A stretch of 64,000 nt of DNA, taken from the NCBI RefSeq assembly GCF_000281895.1, contig NZ_CM001558.1:5336556-5400555 (forward strand), in the 5' to 3' direction. Under the pieces are notes generated by a model that worked only from the letters and a program-made list of their open reading frames with translations, had not been told where the DNA came from and searched no databases. The position numbers were made by a program, and so were the translations under genes. Below are positions 11,952-20,638 of this stretch, piece after piece; within the stretch, counting starts at the first letter, position 1; each line of letters begins with the position of its first letter. The stretch comes from Pseudomonas fluorescens Q2-87. Its GTDB lineage: Bacteria; Pseudomonadota; Gammaproteobacteria; Pseudomonadales; Pseudomonadaceae.

Positions 11952-13274
11952 ATGCCCTTTTGTCTTTCCCGTCGCTGGCCACTGCGCCAGATGATCGTTG
12001 CCGCAAGCGTCGCCCTGCTTGTCGCCTGCGCCGAAAAACCTACCGCCGCCGATGCCCAACCGCTCCAGACCGTCCCTGCCGTGACCGCGCCGGCCATCGT
12101 GCCGCCTGTGGTACCGAGCGGTGAAGACCTGGCCATTGCGCCCACCCAGACCTTCGCCGAATGGCAGGCCGGGTTTCGCAAGGAAGCATTGGCCGCCGGG
12201 ATCCGCGCCGACCTCTTCGACCGCGCCTTTATCGGCGTCAGCCCGGACATGAGCGTGATCAAGGCCGACCGCAGCCAGCCGGAATTCACCCGGCCGGTGT
12301 GGGAATACCTCGACGGCGCGCTGTCACCGCTGCGCGTCAGCAAAGGCAAAGCCCTGCTGCAACAGAACGCGCAAATCCTGCAAAGCATTGAGCAGCGTTA
12401 TGGCGTCGACCGCCAGGCATTGGTCGCGGTGTGGGGCATGGAAAGCAACTTCGGTCAATTCCAGGGTAACAAGTCGGTGATCAACTCCCTGGCGACCCTG
12501 GCGTATGAAGGCCGCCGCCCCGGTTTTGCCCAGGCGCAGCTGATCGCTGCGCTGCAAATCCTGCAGCAGGGCGATATCGCCCCAGAGAAAATGCTCGGCT
12601 CCTGGGCCGGCGCCATGGGCCAGACCCAATTCATTCCGACCACCTATAACACCCATGCGGTGGATTTCGACGGCGACGGGCGCCGTGACATCTGGGGCAG
12701 CTCCACCGACGCCCTGGCCTCGACCGCGCATTACCTGCAAAGCTCGGGCTGGCAACGCGGCCAACCGTGGGGGTTCGAGGTCTCGCTCAAGGAGGGCTTC
12801 GACTACACATTGGCCGATGGCACCCTCCGCAAGCCTGTGTCCGAATGGATACGACTGGGCGTTTCGGAATACGGCGGCTTACCCACAGCCCCCGATCAAG
12901 CACAGCTATCGGCGGCCCTGCTGTTGCCCGCCGGGCACCGCGGCCCCGCGTTCCTGGTGTTCGATAACTTCCGCGCCATCCTCAAGTACAACAACTCGTC
13001 CTCCTACGCCCTGGCGGTTGGCCTGTTGTCGCAACGTTTCGACGGTGGGGGGTTGGTCTACGGCCAATGGCCAAAAGACGACCTGCCCCTGAGCCGCAGC
13101 GAACGCATCGAGCTGCAAACACTCCTGGGCAAGCATAACTACGACGCCGGCAACCCGGACGGCATCATCGGCGCCAACACGCGCAAGGCGATCCGCAGCG
13201 CCCAGCAGTCGTTCGGCTGGCCGGCGGATGGCTACCCGACGCACCAGTTGCTGGAAGGGCTGCGTAACCGCTAG
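11952..13274 (+). CDS. lytic murein transglycosylase (MltB-type, with peptidoglycan-binding domain)
   Basis: This periplasmic or outer-membrane lipoprotein cleaves peptidoglycan glycan strands to 1,6-anhydro ends. The 440-residue product has a lipobox LLVAC (Cys26), an MltB-like SLT_2 domain with catalytic Glu164 in AVWGMESNFGQF, the GAMGQTQFIPTTY block, and a C-terminal PG_binding_1 domain (about residues 380-438, HNYDAGNPDGIIGANTR). It belongs to the MltB_2 subgroup with the extra binding domain, distinct from mltB at 19.6-20.6 kb. A REP doublet follows. Confidence 0.92.
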   Translation: MPFCLSRRWPLRQMIVAASVALLVACAEKPTAADAQPLQTVPAVTAPAIVPPVVPSGEDLAIAPTQTFAEWQAGFRKEALAAGIRADLFDRAFIGVSPDMSVIKADRSQPEFTRPVWEYLDGALSPLRVSKGKALLQQNAQILQSIEQRYGVDRQALVAVWGMESNFGQFQGNKSVINSLATLAYEGRRPGFAQAQLIAALQILQQGDIAPEKMLGSWAGAMGQTQFIPTTYNTHAVDFDGDGRRDIWGSSTDALASTAHYLQSSGWQRGQPWGFEVSLKEGFDYTLADGTLRKPVSEWIRLGVSEYGGLPTAPDQAQLSAALLLPAGHRGPAFLVFDNFRAILKYNNSSSYALAVGLLSQRFDGGGLVYGQWPKDDLPLSRSERIELQTLLGKHNYDAGNPDGIIGANTRKAIRSAQQSFGWPADGYPTHQLLEGLRNR

Positions 13275-13296
13275 ATCGCCTTATGGCAGCTGACAT

Positions 13297-13380
13297 CATC
13301 GCGAGCAGGCTCGCTCCCACAGTTGGACCGTACTCCTCTGAAGGAACGCGGTTCCCTGTGGGAGCGAGCCTGCTCGCGAT
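13297..13380. repeat. REP pair (GTGGGAGCGAGCC variant)
   Basis: Inverted REP units (TCGCGAGCAGGCTCGCTCCC and its complement) lie 36 bases apart between the convergent genes for the lytic transglycosylase and ldcA. Confidence 0.9.
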
Positions 13381-13404
13381 GACAGACTTCCAGACAACGC
13401 ATCA

Positions 13405-14355
13405 CTAGCGGCTGACCACCACATCCTGCTCCAACACCAGCAGCTTTTCCCCCGCATCGAGCTTCACCAGCGCCCCCATGGGCAAGGTCAGGTTCGGATC
13501 GCAGTGCCCGCTGCGCCAGCCGGACAGCACCGGAATGCGCAATGGCTCGAAGGTCTGCTTGAGCAACCGGTTCAACGCCTCGATATCCACCCCAGCGATA
13601 TCTCCCACCAACACGCCACGCAGCTTCGCCAACGTGCCGGCCAGGCGCAGTTGCGTCAGCAAGCGGTCGATGCGATACAGCGGTTCGTTGACGTCTTCGA
13701 TGAACAGGATCACGCCCTCGGCGTCGATCTGATAAGGCGTGCCCATGGTCGCGGCAATCATCGATAGATTGCCCCCCAACAGGCGACCCTGGGCGATGCC
13801 AGGTTCGACGGTGGTCAACGGGTATTCGGCGGGATGGTTCAGCGTGCTGCCGGCCTTTATTTGTCCACGCAGCATGTTGAAAAACGAGGTGACGGTGGGG
13901 GGTTCCTTGTCGCCCAGGAGATCGGCGTTGAGCAGCGGGCCGTGGAAGGTGACGAACCCGGCATAACGGCTGATGGCCAGGTGCAGGGCGGTGATGTCGC
14001 TGTAGCCAACGAAGGGCTTGGGGTTGCGTTTCAGGAGTTCGAAGTCGATGCGATCCAGCAGGCGTGGGGTGCCGTAGCCGCCGCGTAGGCAAATGATGGC
14101 TTTTATTTCTGGGTCGGCGAAGGCGGTGTGGAGATCGTTGAGGCGTGCTTCGTCGGTGCCGGCGAGATAGCCGTTTTTTTCATAGACGCCTGGGAGGATT
14201 CGTAGGCCGTGGCCTCGTGCGTGCATCCATTGGATGGCTTTTTCTGTGTCCAGGGGGGCGGGACCGGCGGGGGCTATTACGGCGATCAGGCCCTCGGGGG
14301 GGAGTGCTGGGACGGAGTGATGTGGAGATAGGGTGTGGGTGGGGCGGACGGTCAT
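13405..14355 (-). CDS. ldcA: LD-carboxypeptidase (muramoyltetrapeptide carboxypeptidase)
   Basis: This S66-family cytoplasmic serine peptidase removes the terminal D-Ala from recycled murein tetrapeptides. The 316-residue product shows the S66 blocks AVIAPAGPAP, ICLRGGYGTPRLLDRID with the nucleophile region downstream (GYSDITALHLAI), GRLLGGNLSMIAATMGTP, and LFIEDVNEPLYRIDR containing the Glu of the Ser-Glu-His triad. The length is normal. It is convergent with the lytic transglycosylase gene, consistent with a shared role in wall recycling. Confidence 0.92.
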   Translation of the reverse strand: MTVRPTHTLSPHHSVPALPPEGLIAVIAPAGPAPLDTEKAIQWMHARGHGLRILPGVYEKNGYLAGTDEARLNDLHTAFADPEIKAIICLRGGYGTPRLLDRIDFELLKRNPKPFVGYSDITALHLAISRYAGFVTFHGPLLNADLLGDKEPPTVTSFFNMLRGQIKAGSTLNHPAEYPLTTVEPGIAQGRLLGGNLSMIAATMGTPYQIDAEGVILFIEDVNEPLYRIDRLLTQLRLAGTLAKLRGVLVGDIAGVDIEALNRLLKQTFEPLRIPVLSGWRSGHCDPNLTLPMGALVKLDAGEKLLVLEQDVVVSR

Positions 14356-14662
14356 CCATGCATCTCCCGGTTTGAGTCGTGCTTATGTGTGTATATCCGT
14401 TGCTGCGGTAACGGCTTCTTATGGTTCCGCTCTTACAGCGGGTCACTTTTGAAAAGCCTGCGCGGCCCGGCGAAAAGTAACCAAAACGCTCTTGCCCCAC
14501 CACTCGGTGCCTCGCTAGGGCTCGGCATGCCCGAACGCAGGCATTGCTCCGTGGGCCGCCGCGAAGGGCCATCCATGGCCCAGCGCGGCTATCCCGGCAT
14601 CCATGCCGGGATGCCCACTGCGCAATGCCTGCGTTCGGCCAGCGTGGTTTAACGGGGCGCCC

Positions 14663-14755
14663 AGATCAAGATCAAGATCAAGATCCAAAGCAAAGCAAAG
14701 CAAAGCAAAGCAAAGCAAAGCAAAGCAAAGCAAAGCAAAGCAAAGCAAGAGCCGA
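14663..14755. repeat. simple tandem repeats: AGATCA hexamer, then CAAAG pentamer
   Basis: AGATCA occurs 3.8 times (14663-14685) and is followed at once by 14 perfect CAAAG units (14686-14755). Both are inside the large inverted repeat. The perfect pentamer run implies recent slippage and probable copy-number variation. A minus-strand frame through it (ALLCF repeats) is not a real gene. Confidence 0.95.
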
Positions 14756-14790
14756 GCACTTCCAGCATCTATGTGGCTGAACCACCGCCA

Positions 14791-14947
14791 TCGAGAGCAA
14801 GCTCGCTCTCACATGGAATTGCGGCTGTTCACAACCTCTGCACACGACACAAAAACTTGTGGGAGCGGGCTTGCCCGCGAAGGCGTCGGCACATCCAACA
14901 TCATCACAAACTGATACACCGCTTTCGCGAGCAAGCCCGCTCCCACA
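14791..14947. repeat. REP singlet and REP pair inside the large inverted repeat
   Basis: A degenerate REP half lies at 14791-14813 and a full inverted REP pair (TGTGGGAGCGGGCTTGCCCG and its complement) at 14859-14947, in the central part of the inverted-repeat element. Confidence 0.85.
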
Positions 14948-15248
14948 GGAGAAACGCGGTCCCCACCAAGAACCAGGTCGGCTCTAAGGCCGCCTCGCGA
15001 AGGACGTTGATCTGGGCGCCCCGTTAACCACGCTGGCCGAACGCAGGCATTGCGCAGTGGGCACCTCGGCATGGATGCCGGAGTGAGGGCATGCCGAGCC
15101 TAAGCGAGGCACCGAGTGGTGGGGCAAAGCGTTTTTGGTTACTTTTGGCGCTTTTCCAAAATTGACCCGCTGTAAGAGCGGAACCCTAAGCAGCCGTTAC
15201 CGCAGCAACGGATATTCACACCACCCCAAAACCACCACCCAACAAAAA

Positions 15249-16271
15249 TCAGGCCCCCAGCAGCTCAGCCTTAACCAACTTAGCCTGCTCATCCGCATGA
15301 TACGAAGACCGCACCAACGGCCCCGAAGCCACATTCTTGAAGCCCATCTTGTACCCCTCCTCCGCAAACCAGGCAAAGGTATCCGGATGCACAAACCGCT
15401 GCACCGGCAAGTGACTACGCGAAGGCTGCAAGTACTGGCCCAAGGTCAACATGTCAATGTCATGCTCACGCATGCGCTTCATGACCTCGATAACTTCCTC
15501 ATCCGTTTCACCCAAGCCCAGCATCAAACCAGACTTGGTCGGAATATGCGGCATCATCTGCTTGAAGCGCTGCAGCAAGGTCAGCGACCACTGGTAGTCC
15601 GAACCCGGACGCGCAGCCTTGTACAAACGCGGCACGGTTTCCAGGTTGTGGTTGAACACATCCGGTGGCTCGGCGGCGGTGATTTCCAGGGCGATGTCCA
15701 TGCGGCCACGGTAATCGGGCACCAGGGTTTCCAACTGCACGTTCGGCGACAGCTTGCGGATCTCGCGGATGCAGTCGGCAAAGTGCTGGGCACCGCCGTC
15801 ACGCAGGTCGTCGCGGTCCACCGAGGTGATGACCACGTACTTGAGCTTCAGGTCGGCAATGGCGATGGCCAGGCTTTCCGGCTCGTTGGCGTCCAGTGGC
15901 TTCGGACGGCCGTGGCCGACGTCGCAGAACGGGCAGCGACGGGTGCAGATATCGCCCATGATCATGAACGTGGCGGTGCCGCCGGAGAAGCATTCGCCCA
16001 GGTTCGGGCAGGAGGCTTCTTCACAGACGCTGTGCAGCTTGTGCTTGCGCAGCAGGGCCTTGATGCGGTCGACTTCCGGGGAAACCGGGATGCGCACGCG
16101 GATCCAGTCGGGTTTCTTCGGCAGTTCGGTGGTCGGGATAATCTTGACCGGGATGCGTGCAACCTTCTCGGCGCCGCGCAGCTTGACGCCGGCCTCTACC
16201 TTGGCACGCGGGGCCGGACGTTCGGTGACGTCCTGCGTCGGGATTATGGTTTGCACTGCATCAGTAGTCAT
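15249..16271 (-). CDS. lipA: lipoyl synthase
   Basis: LipA is the radical-SAM enzyme that inserts two sulfurs into octanoyl groups on lipoyl domains. The 340-residue product has the auxiliary cluster motif [12 protein letters not shown] (C83, C88, C94) and radical-[11 protein letters not shown] (C109, C113, C116), with the terminal RSSYHADEQ region carrying the Ser ligand. The start is ATG 16271 ([19 protein letters not shown]); the longer frame to 16349 lies inside lipB. It follows lipB by one base, so the two are surely co-transcribed. Confidence 0.97.
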   Translation of the reverse strand: MTTDAVQTIIPTQDVTERPAPRAKVEAGVKLRGAEKVARIPVKIIPTTELPKKPDWIRVRIPVSPEVDRIKALLRKHKLHSVCEEASCPNLGECFSGGTATFMIMGDICTRRCPFCDVGHGRPKPLDANEPESLAIAIADLKLKYVVITSVDRDDLRDGGAQHFADCIREIRKLSPNVQLETLVPDYRGRMDIALEITAAEPPDVFNHNLETVPRLYKAARPGSDYQWSLTLLQRFKQMMPHIPTKSGLMLGLGETDEEVIEVMKRMREHDIDMLTLGQYLQPSRSHLPVQRFVHPDTFAWFAEEGYKMGFKNVASGPLVRSSYHADEQAKLVKAELLGA

Positions 16272-16272
16272 A

Positions 16273-16920
16273 TCAGTCGATTCCGCCCGTGAGGGTCGTC
16301 TGCTCAGCATAGTCGAGGTGTTTGACGAGCTGCGCGCGCAGCCGGGCACTTACCTCGGCAAATTCAATCGATCCTGTGTGATCGCGCAGCTGGGTCATCG
16401 CCAGCCCCGCGTAGCCACAGGGATTAATCCGTCGAAACGGCGAAAGGTCCATGTCCACGTTCAACGCCAGGCCGTGAAACGAACAGCCGTGGCGGATCCG
16501 CAACCCAAGGGAAGCGATCTTCGCCCCATCGACGTAGACGCCCGGCGCGTCCGGCTTGGCCGCCGCTGTCACGCCGTAGCTGGCCAGCAGCTCGATCAGG
16601 CACGTTTCCATGCGCGTGACCAGCTCTCGCACGCCGAAGCCCAGCTTGCGCACATCCAGCAACAGATAGGCGACCAACTGGCCGGGGCCATGGTAGGTCA
16701 CTTGCCCGCCCCGGTCGACCTTCACCACCGGGATATCCCCCGGCAATAACAGGTGCTCGGCCTTGCCGGCCTGGCCCTGGGTGAACACCGACGGGTGCTC
16801 CACCAGCCAGACTTCATCGTCGGCGGTGGTGCCGCGTTCGTTCGTGAAGCGCTGCATGGCATGCCAGACCGGTTCGTAAGCCATCTGGCCCAGCTCGCGA
16901 AAGCCCAGCGTGCCCGGCAT
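16273..16920 (-). CDS. lipB: octanoyl-ACP:protein N-octanoyltransferase
   Basis: LipB transfers octanoate from acyl-carrier protein to lipoyl domains, feeding LipA. The 215-residue product has catalytic Lys134 (DGAKIASLG) and Cys168 (INPCGYAG), and the [18 protein letters not shown] substrate block. I take the ATG at 16920, which overlaps the stop of the upstream DUF493 gene as TGATG; a GTG one codon earlier is possible. The tight overlap indicates translational coupling. Confidence 0.95.
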   Translation of the reverse strand: MPGTLGFRELGQMAYEPVWHAMQRFTNERGTTADDEVWLVEHPSVFTQGQAGKAEHLLLPGDIPVVKVDRGGQVTYHGPGQLVAYLLLDVRKLGFGVRELVTRMETCLIELLASYGVTAAAKPDAPGVYVDGAKIASLGLRIRHGCSFHGLALNVDMDLSPFRRINPCGYAGLAMTQLRDHTGSIEFAEVSARLRAQLVKHLDYAEQTTLTGGID

Positions 16921-17195
16921 CACAACACCATGTGCACGAAACCGGTCGCTCGCAGCTCGCTGTTGATGTCGTAGAGCTGTTCCTGACCGGTGGCGATGAT
17001 GTGCAGCTGGATGGTCGTGTACTTGCCGTTGGTGCTCTGGCGCTCGGCCAGGGTCTTGTGGTCAACGGTGGCATGCTTTTCAAGGATCGCGATGATCCGG
17101 TCCTTGAAGCCCACACCGGTGTCGCCGATCACCTTGATGGGGTAATCCGCGCAGGGGAACTCGATTTTTGGCGCCTTTACTTCAGAGTCTGTCAT
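16920..17195 (-). CDS. DUF493 (YbeD-like) protein
   Basis: This 91-residue protein belongs to the YbeD/DUF493 family, a small ferredoxin-like alpha/beta fold of unclear regulatory role always found beside lipB. The sequence shows [15 protein letters not shown] and the closing ATGFVHMVL typical of the family. ATG 17195 ([10 protein letters not shown]) is preferred to the in-frame upstream codon at 17228 because family members start here. It overlaps the lipB start. Confidence 0.93.
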   Translation of the reverse strand: MTDSEVKAPKIEFPCADYPIKVIGDTGVGFKDRIIAILEKHATVDHKTLAERQSTNGKYTTIQLHIIATGQEQLYDINSELRATGFVHMVL

Positions 17196-17227
17196 GGCGT
17201 AACGGCCTCGTAAGCCGTGGTAACGCA

Positions 17228-17260
17228 CATGGCCCCGCTCCGGGTGGAAACGGGGCCATG
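17228..17260 (-). terminator. hairpin downstream of dacA
   Basis: CATGGCCCCG pairs with CGGGGCCATG around a 13-base loop, between dacA and the DUF493 gene. There is no U-run on the minus strand, so it is a candidate attenuator or mRNA-protecting hairpin rather than a strong terminator. Confidence 0.4.
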
Positions 17261-17276
17261 CAGGTCAACACTTCGA

Positions 17277-18434
17277 TCAGTTGAACAAGCCGTAGAAGAA
17301 TAGACGGATGCTATCCCAGATGCGGCGGAAGATACCACCTTCCTCGACCGCGTCCAGAGCGATCAGGTCAGCGCTGTGCACCACTTTGTCGTCCAGCTTG
17401 ACTTCGACTTTACCGATCACGTCGCCCTTGGCGATGGGAGCGGTCAGTTGTGGATTCATGGTCATGCTGGCAGCGAGCTTCTTGAGCTGGCCCTTGGGCA
17501 GCGTCATGGTCAGGTCCTGGGCCAAACCGGCCTTCACCTGATTGCTGGTGCCCTTCCAGACCTGGGCCTGGGCCAGTTCGGTGCCCTTCTGGTAGAAGGT
17601 CTGGGTTTCGAAGAAGCGGAAACCGTAAGTCAGCAACTTCTGAGTCTCGGCGGCACGGGCCACTTCACTGCTGGTGCCGAAGACCACTGCAATCAGGCGC
17701 ATGCCGTCGCGCACAGCCGAAGACACCATGCAGTAGCCGGCTTCGTCGGTGTGACCGGTCTTCAGGCCATCGACGGTCTTGTCGCGCCATAGCAGCAGGT
17801 TGCGGTTAGGCTGCTTGATGCCGTTCCAGAAGAATTCCTTCTGGGAGTAGATCGCGTAGTGTGCCGGGTCTTCGTGGATGATCGCCCGCGCCAGGAGCGC
17901 CATGTCGTGCGCCGAGGAATAGTGCTCGGGGTTCGGCAGGCCGGTGGGGTTCATGAAGTGGCTGTTGGTCATGCCCAGGTCGGCGACGGTTTTGTTCATC
18001 ATGTCGGCGAATGCATCTTCGCTGCCGGCGATGTGCTCGGACAGGGCAACGCTGGCGTCGTTACCGGACTGGATGATGATGCCATGCAGCAGGTCGCTGA
18101 CGGTGACTTGCGAGCCGACCTTGATGAACATCCGCGAACCGCCGGTACGCCAGGCGTTTTCGCTGACGGTCACCGGATCGTTTTCACCGATCTGGCCACG
18201 ACGGATCTCCAGGGTGGCGATGTACGCGGTCATCAGTTTGGTCAGGCTGGCCGGTGGCAGGCGCTGGTCACCGTTGTTCTCTACCAGCACCTCGCCGCTG
18301 CTGGCGTCCATGAGCACAAAGGATTTGGCGGCCAGTTGAGGGGGCGCTGGCATCATCTCGACCGCGAACGCGGCGGGTGAGAGCAGCAGCGGGACTAGCA
18401 GGCAAAGGCGTTTGGCAAAGGTGGTGATGTTCAT
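17277..18434 (-). CDS. dacA: D-alanyl-D-alanine carboxypeptidase (PBP5/6 type)
   Basis: This periplasmic low-molecular-weight PBP trims the terminal D-Ala from pentapeptides. The 385-residue product has a signal peptide (cleavage near AAFA-VEMMP), SxxK at Ser63-Lys66 (PASLTKLM), SGN at 123-125 and KTG at 225-227 (VDGLKTGHTD). It also has the PBP5 C-terminal domain and an amphipathic membrane-binding tail (RRIWDSIRLFFYGLF). The start is ATG 18434. It follows rlpA in the elongation and murein block. Confidence 0.96.
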   Translation of the reverse strand: MNITTFAKRLCLLVPLLLSPAAFAVEMMPAPPQLAAKSFVLMDASSGEVLVENNGDQRLPPASLTKLMTAYIATLEIRRGQIGENDPVTVSENAWRTGGSRMFIKVGSQVTVSDLLHGIIIQSGNDASVALSEHIAGSEDAFADMMNKTVADLGMTNSHFMNPTGLPNPEHYSSAHDMALLARAIIHEDPAHYAIYSQKEFFWNGIKQPNRNLLLWRDKTVDGLKTGHTDEAGYCMVSSAVRDGMRLIAVVFGTSSEVARAAETQKLLTYGFRFFETQTFYQKGTELAQAQVWKGTSNQVKAGLAQDLTMTLPKGQLKKLAASMTMNPQLTAPIAKGDVIGKVEVKLDDKVVHSADLIALDAVEEGGIFRRIWDSIRLFFYGLFN

Positions 18435-18600
18435 CCGTCTCTCGAAATCGCTAATGGGACTGCCCGAAGGCAAAACTAACAGGCAGCTTTCTAACGAGCT
18501 GCCGCGTATTTAAGTTGCTCACTCACAACCCTTGCCGGGCTTTTGTTATTCATGGAGCCAACAACCTGACCCGCTCCGACCACAAGCGGGCCTCAATCAA

Positions 18601-19611
18601 TTACTCGGCGGTGACCACGCTCGGCGAACCGAGATTGGCCAGTCGCACGCTGTTCTGTACCTGCTGGACTTCACCCGGAGAACCGATCGGTCCCAGGCGC
18701 ACCCGATGCAGAGTCTGCTGGTTGCGCACGATCGAGCTGATGAACACCGGCGCGCTCACCATCGAGCTGAGCTTCGACCTCAGCAGCTCGGCAGCGTCCG
18801 GGTTGGCGAACGCGCCCACCTGCAGATACTGGCCAGACGCTGTTGCAGAAGCGTTTTTTTTTGCGTCCAACTGCACAGGCACTACGGCCGCGGCGTGTTG
18901 CTGCGGCGGTGGCGTCCATTGTTCGACCGTGCCGGTGGACGCCGTCACGGTCGGCGCGGCATTTTGCGCCACTTTCGGCTCGTTGAGCATCAAAGGCGCC
19001 GGACGGCCACGCTGGGCCCACCATTCCTGCGGGTCGATCCCTTCGACCTTGACCCGCGCGGTGCCGATTTCAGCGTAACCCAGCTTTTTCGCCGCCGCAT
19101 ACGACAGGTCGATGATGCGGTCGGAATAGAACGGCCCACGGTCATTGACCCGCAGGATCACGCTCTTGTTGTTGTCCAGGTTGGTCACCCGCACATAGCT
19201 GGGCAGCGGCAACGTCTTGTGGGCCGCGCTCATGCCATACAGGTCATACACCTCGCCGTTGGCGGTGTTCTGGCCGTGGAACTTGGTGCCATACCAGGAC
19301 GCCGTCCCCGAAGCGACATAACGCTTGGAATCGGACAGCGGGAAATAGGTCTTGCCCAGTACCGTGTACGGGTTGGCCTTGTAGGGGCCGGTGTGCAGGG
19401 TCGGCGTGGCGTCAGGAATGCGCGAGACATCGACGTCCCACCACGGCGCGCCATCCTTGTGGGCCCGGTTGATGTCCAGGCCCGGCGTAGCACGCACGGC
19501 GGTGGAGTTTTTCTGGGCCGGCGCGCGGCTGGTCGTACAACTTACGACCAGCAACGACAACGCGGCCAATGCCACGAGCTTCAGGGGTTGATAGGTAGGC
19601 AATGCCCGCAT
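18601..19611 (-). CDS. rlpA: septal ring lytic transglycosylase RlpA
   Basis: RlpA is an outer-membrane lipoprotein that cleaves stem-peptide-free (denuded) glycan at division sites. The 336-residue product has a lipobox ending at Cys25 (LVVSC), a double-psi beta-barrel (ASWYGTKFHGQNTANGEVYD; RVNDRGPFYSDRIIDLSYAA) and a C-terminal SPOR domain (about residues 260-335). The ATG overlaps the mltB stop as TAATG, so translation is coupled. The order mltB-rlpA-dacA is typical of Pseudomonas. Confidence 0.95.
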   Translation of the reverse strand: MRALPTYQPLKLVALAALSLLVVSCTTSRAPAQKNSTAVRATPGLDINRAHKDGAPWWDVDVSRIPDATPTLHTGPYKANPYTVLGKTYFPLSDSKRYVASGTASWYGTKFHGQNTANGEVYDLYGMSAAHKTLPLPSYVRVTNLDNNKSVILRVNDRGPFYSDRIIDLSYAAAKKLGYAEIGTARVKVEGIDPQEWWAQRGRPAPLMLNEPKVAQNAAPTVTASTGTVEQWTPPPQQHAAAVVPVQLDAKKNASATASGQYLQVGAFANPDAAELLRSKLSSMVSAPVFISSIVRNQQTLHRVRLGPIGSPGEVQQVQNSVRLANLGSPSVVTAE

Positions 19612-20621
19612 TATTTGACGCCCCGTGCTTTGACCAGCTCTTCAGACAGTTGATATACAGCCATGGCGTACATCACGCTGCGGTTATAACGCGTAATCGC
19701 GTAGAAATTCTTCAGGCCCATCCAGTACTCAGGCCCTTGTTCGCCTTCCAGGCGCATCGCGGTGACCGGCATGTCGTCACGCAGCGCATCATGACTCGAC
19801 CAGCCCAACGCCCGCAACTCCCCGACGGTTTTCGTCGGCTCGATGCCCTCGGTCAAACCCTCGTCCACCTGGTCGCCACGCACGTCGGCGCGGCTGACCA
19901 CCGGCTCGCCGGCCACCCAGCCATGGCGCTTGAAATAGCTGGCGACGCTGCCGATGGCATCGGTCGGGTTGTTCCAGATATTGATGTGGCCGTCGCCGTC
20001 GAAGTCCACCGCATAGGCGCGAAAACTGCTGGGCATGAACTGCGGCAAGCCCATGGCTCCGGCGTAGGAGCCCTTGAGGGTCAGCGGGTCGACTTGTTCT
20101 TCGCGGGCCAGCAGCAGGAATTCACGCAGCTCCTTGCGGAAGAACTCGGCCCGTGGCGGGTAATCGAAGCCCAGGGTCGACAGCGCGTCGATCACCCGGA
20201 AATTCCCGGTGTTGCGGCCAAAAAAGGTCTCGACGCCAATGATGGACACGATGACCTGGGCCGGCACGCCATACTCCTGCTCGGCACGGGCCAGGGCGGC
20301 CTCGTGCTGGCGCCAGAAGTCCACGCCCCGGGCAATGCGCGCCTCGGTGATGAACATCGGCCGGTACTCGTTCCACTGCTTGACCCGTTCGGCCGGCCGG
20401 GAGATTGCATCAAGGATCGACTGCTTGCGCTCGGCCTCGCGGAACACCCCCATCAGCTGTTCGCCGGCGAAACCGTAGTCGCGGGTCATTTCGCCGACGA
20501 ACTCGGCCACCTGCGGCGAACCTTCGTATTCGCCCGCCGAGGCATGCGGCGCACCGCCGAGGAAGCCGACCAGGCCGATCCAAGGCGCGTATCGCGTCGA
20601 CCAGCCACGCATTGCTTGCAT
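19611..20621 (-). CDS. mltB: lytic murein transglycosylase B
   Basis: This transglycosylase of the MltB family cleaves peptidoglycan glycan strands. The 336-residue product has an N-terminal hydrophobic export segment without an obvious lipobox cysteine, so it may be a soluble SltB-like form. The catalytic block VSIIGVETFFGRNTGNFRV and the GAMGLPQFMPSSFR block are present. I use ATG 20621; an ATG at 20612 and a GTG at 20657 are alternatives. It lies between rodA and rlpA. Confidence 0.93.
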   Translation of the reverse strand: MQAMRGWSTRYAPWIGLVGFLGGAPHASAGEYEGSPQVAEFVGEMTRDYGFAGEQLMGVFREAERKQSILDAISRPAERVKQWNEYRPMFITEARIARGVDFWRQHEAALARAEQEYGVPAQVIVSIIGVETFFGRNTGNFRVIDALSTLGFDYPPRAEFFRKELREFLLLAREEQVDPLTLKGSYAGAMGLPQFMPSSFRAYAVDFDGDGHINIWNNPTDAIGSVASYFKRHGWVAGEPVVSRADVRGDQVDEGLTEGIEPTKTVGELRALGWSSHDALRDDMPVTAMRLEGEQGPEYWMGLKNFYAITRYNRSVMYAMAVYQLSEELVKARGVK

Positions 20622-20638
20622 TGAACTCTTCACCTTAT

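Larger units (their letters stand above)
14393..15215. repeat. large interrupted inverted repeat with embedded REPs
   Basis: The 893-bp gap between ldcA and lipA is almost wholly occupied by this element. The left arm (14393 to about 14680) and right arm (about 15005-15215) are inverted copies with small indels. The outer ends are identical over 22 bases (ATATCCGTTGCTGCGGTAAC at the left tip) and the inner ends share GGGGCGCCCAGATCAA. The left arm has an extra palindromic insert of roughly 60 bases. Between the arms lie tandem repeats and REPs. No gene is supported here; small frames are by-products. It resembles the longer intergenic repeat families known in P. fluorescens genomes. Confidence 0.85.

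Noticed and set aside
14515..14748. Frame encoding ALLCF and DL repeats
   Set aside because: It is a translation of the CAAAG and AGATCA tandem repeats inside a non-coding inverted repeat.
14393..15215. CRISPR-like regularity of repeats
   Set aside because: Repeats are inverted arms, REPs and simple tandem units; there are no spacers of constant length and no cas genes. No CRISPR array was seen anywhere in the window.
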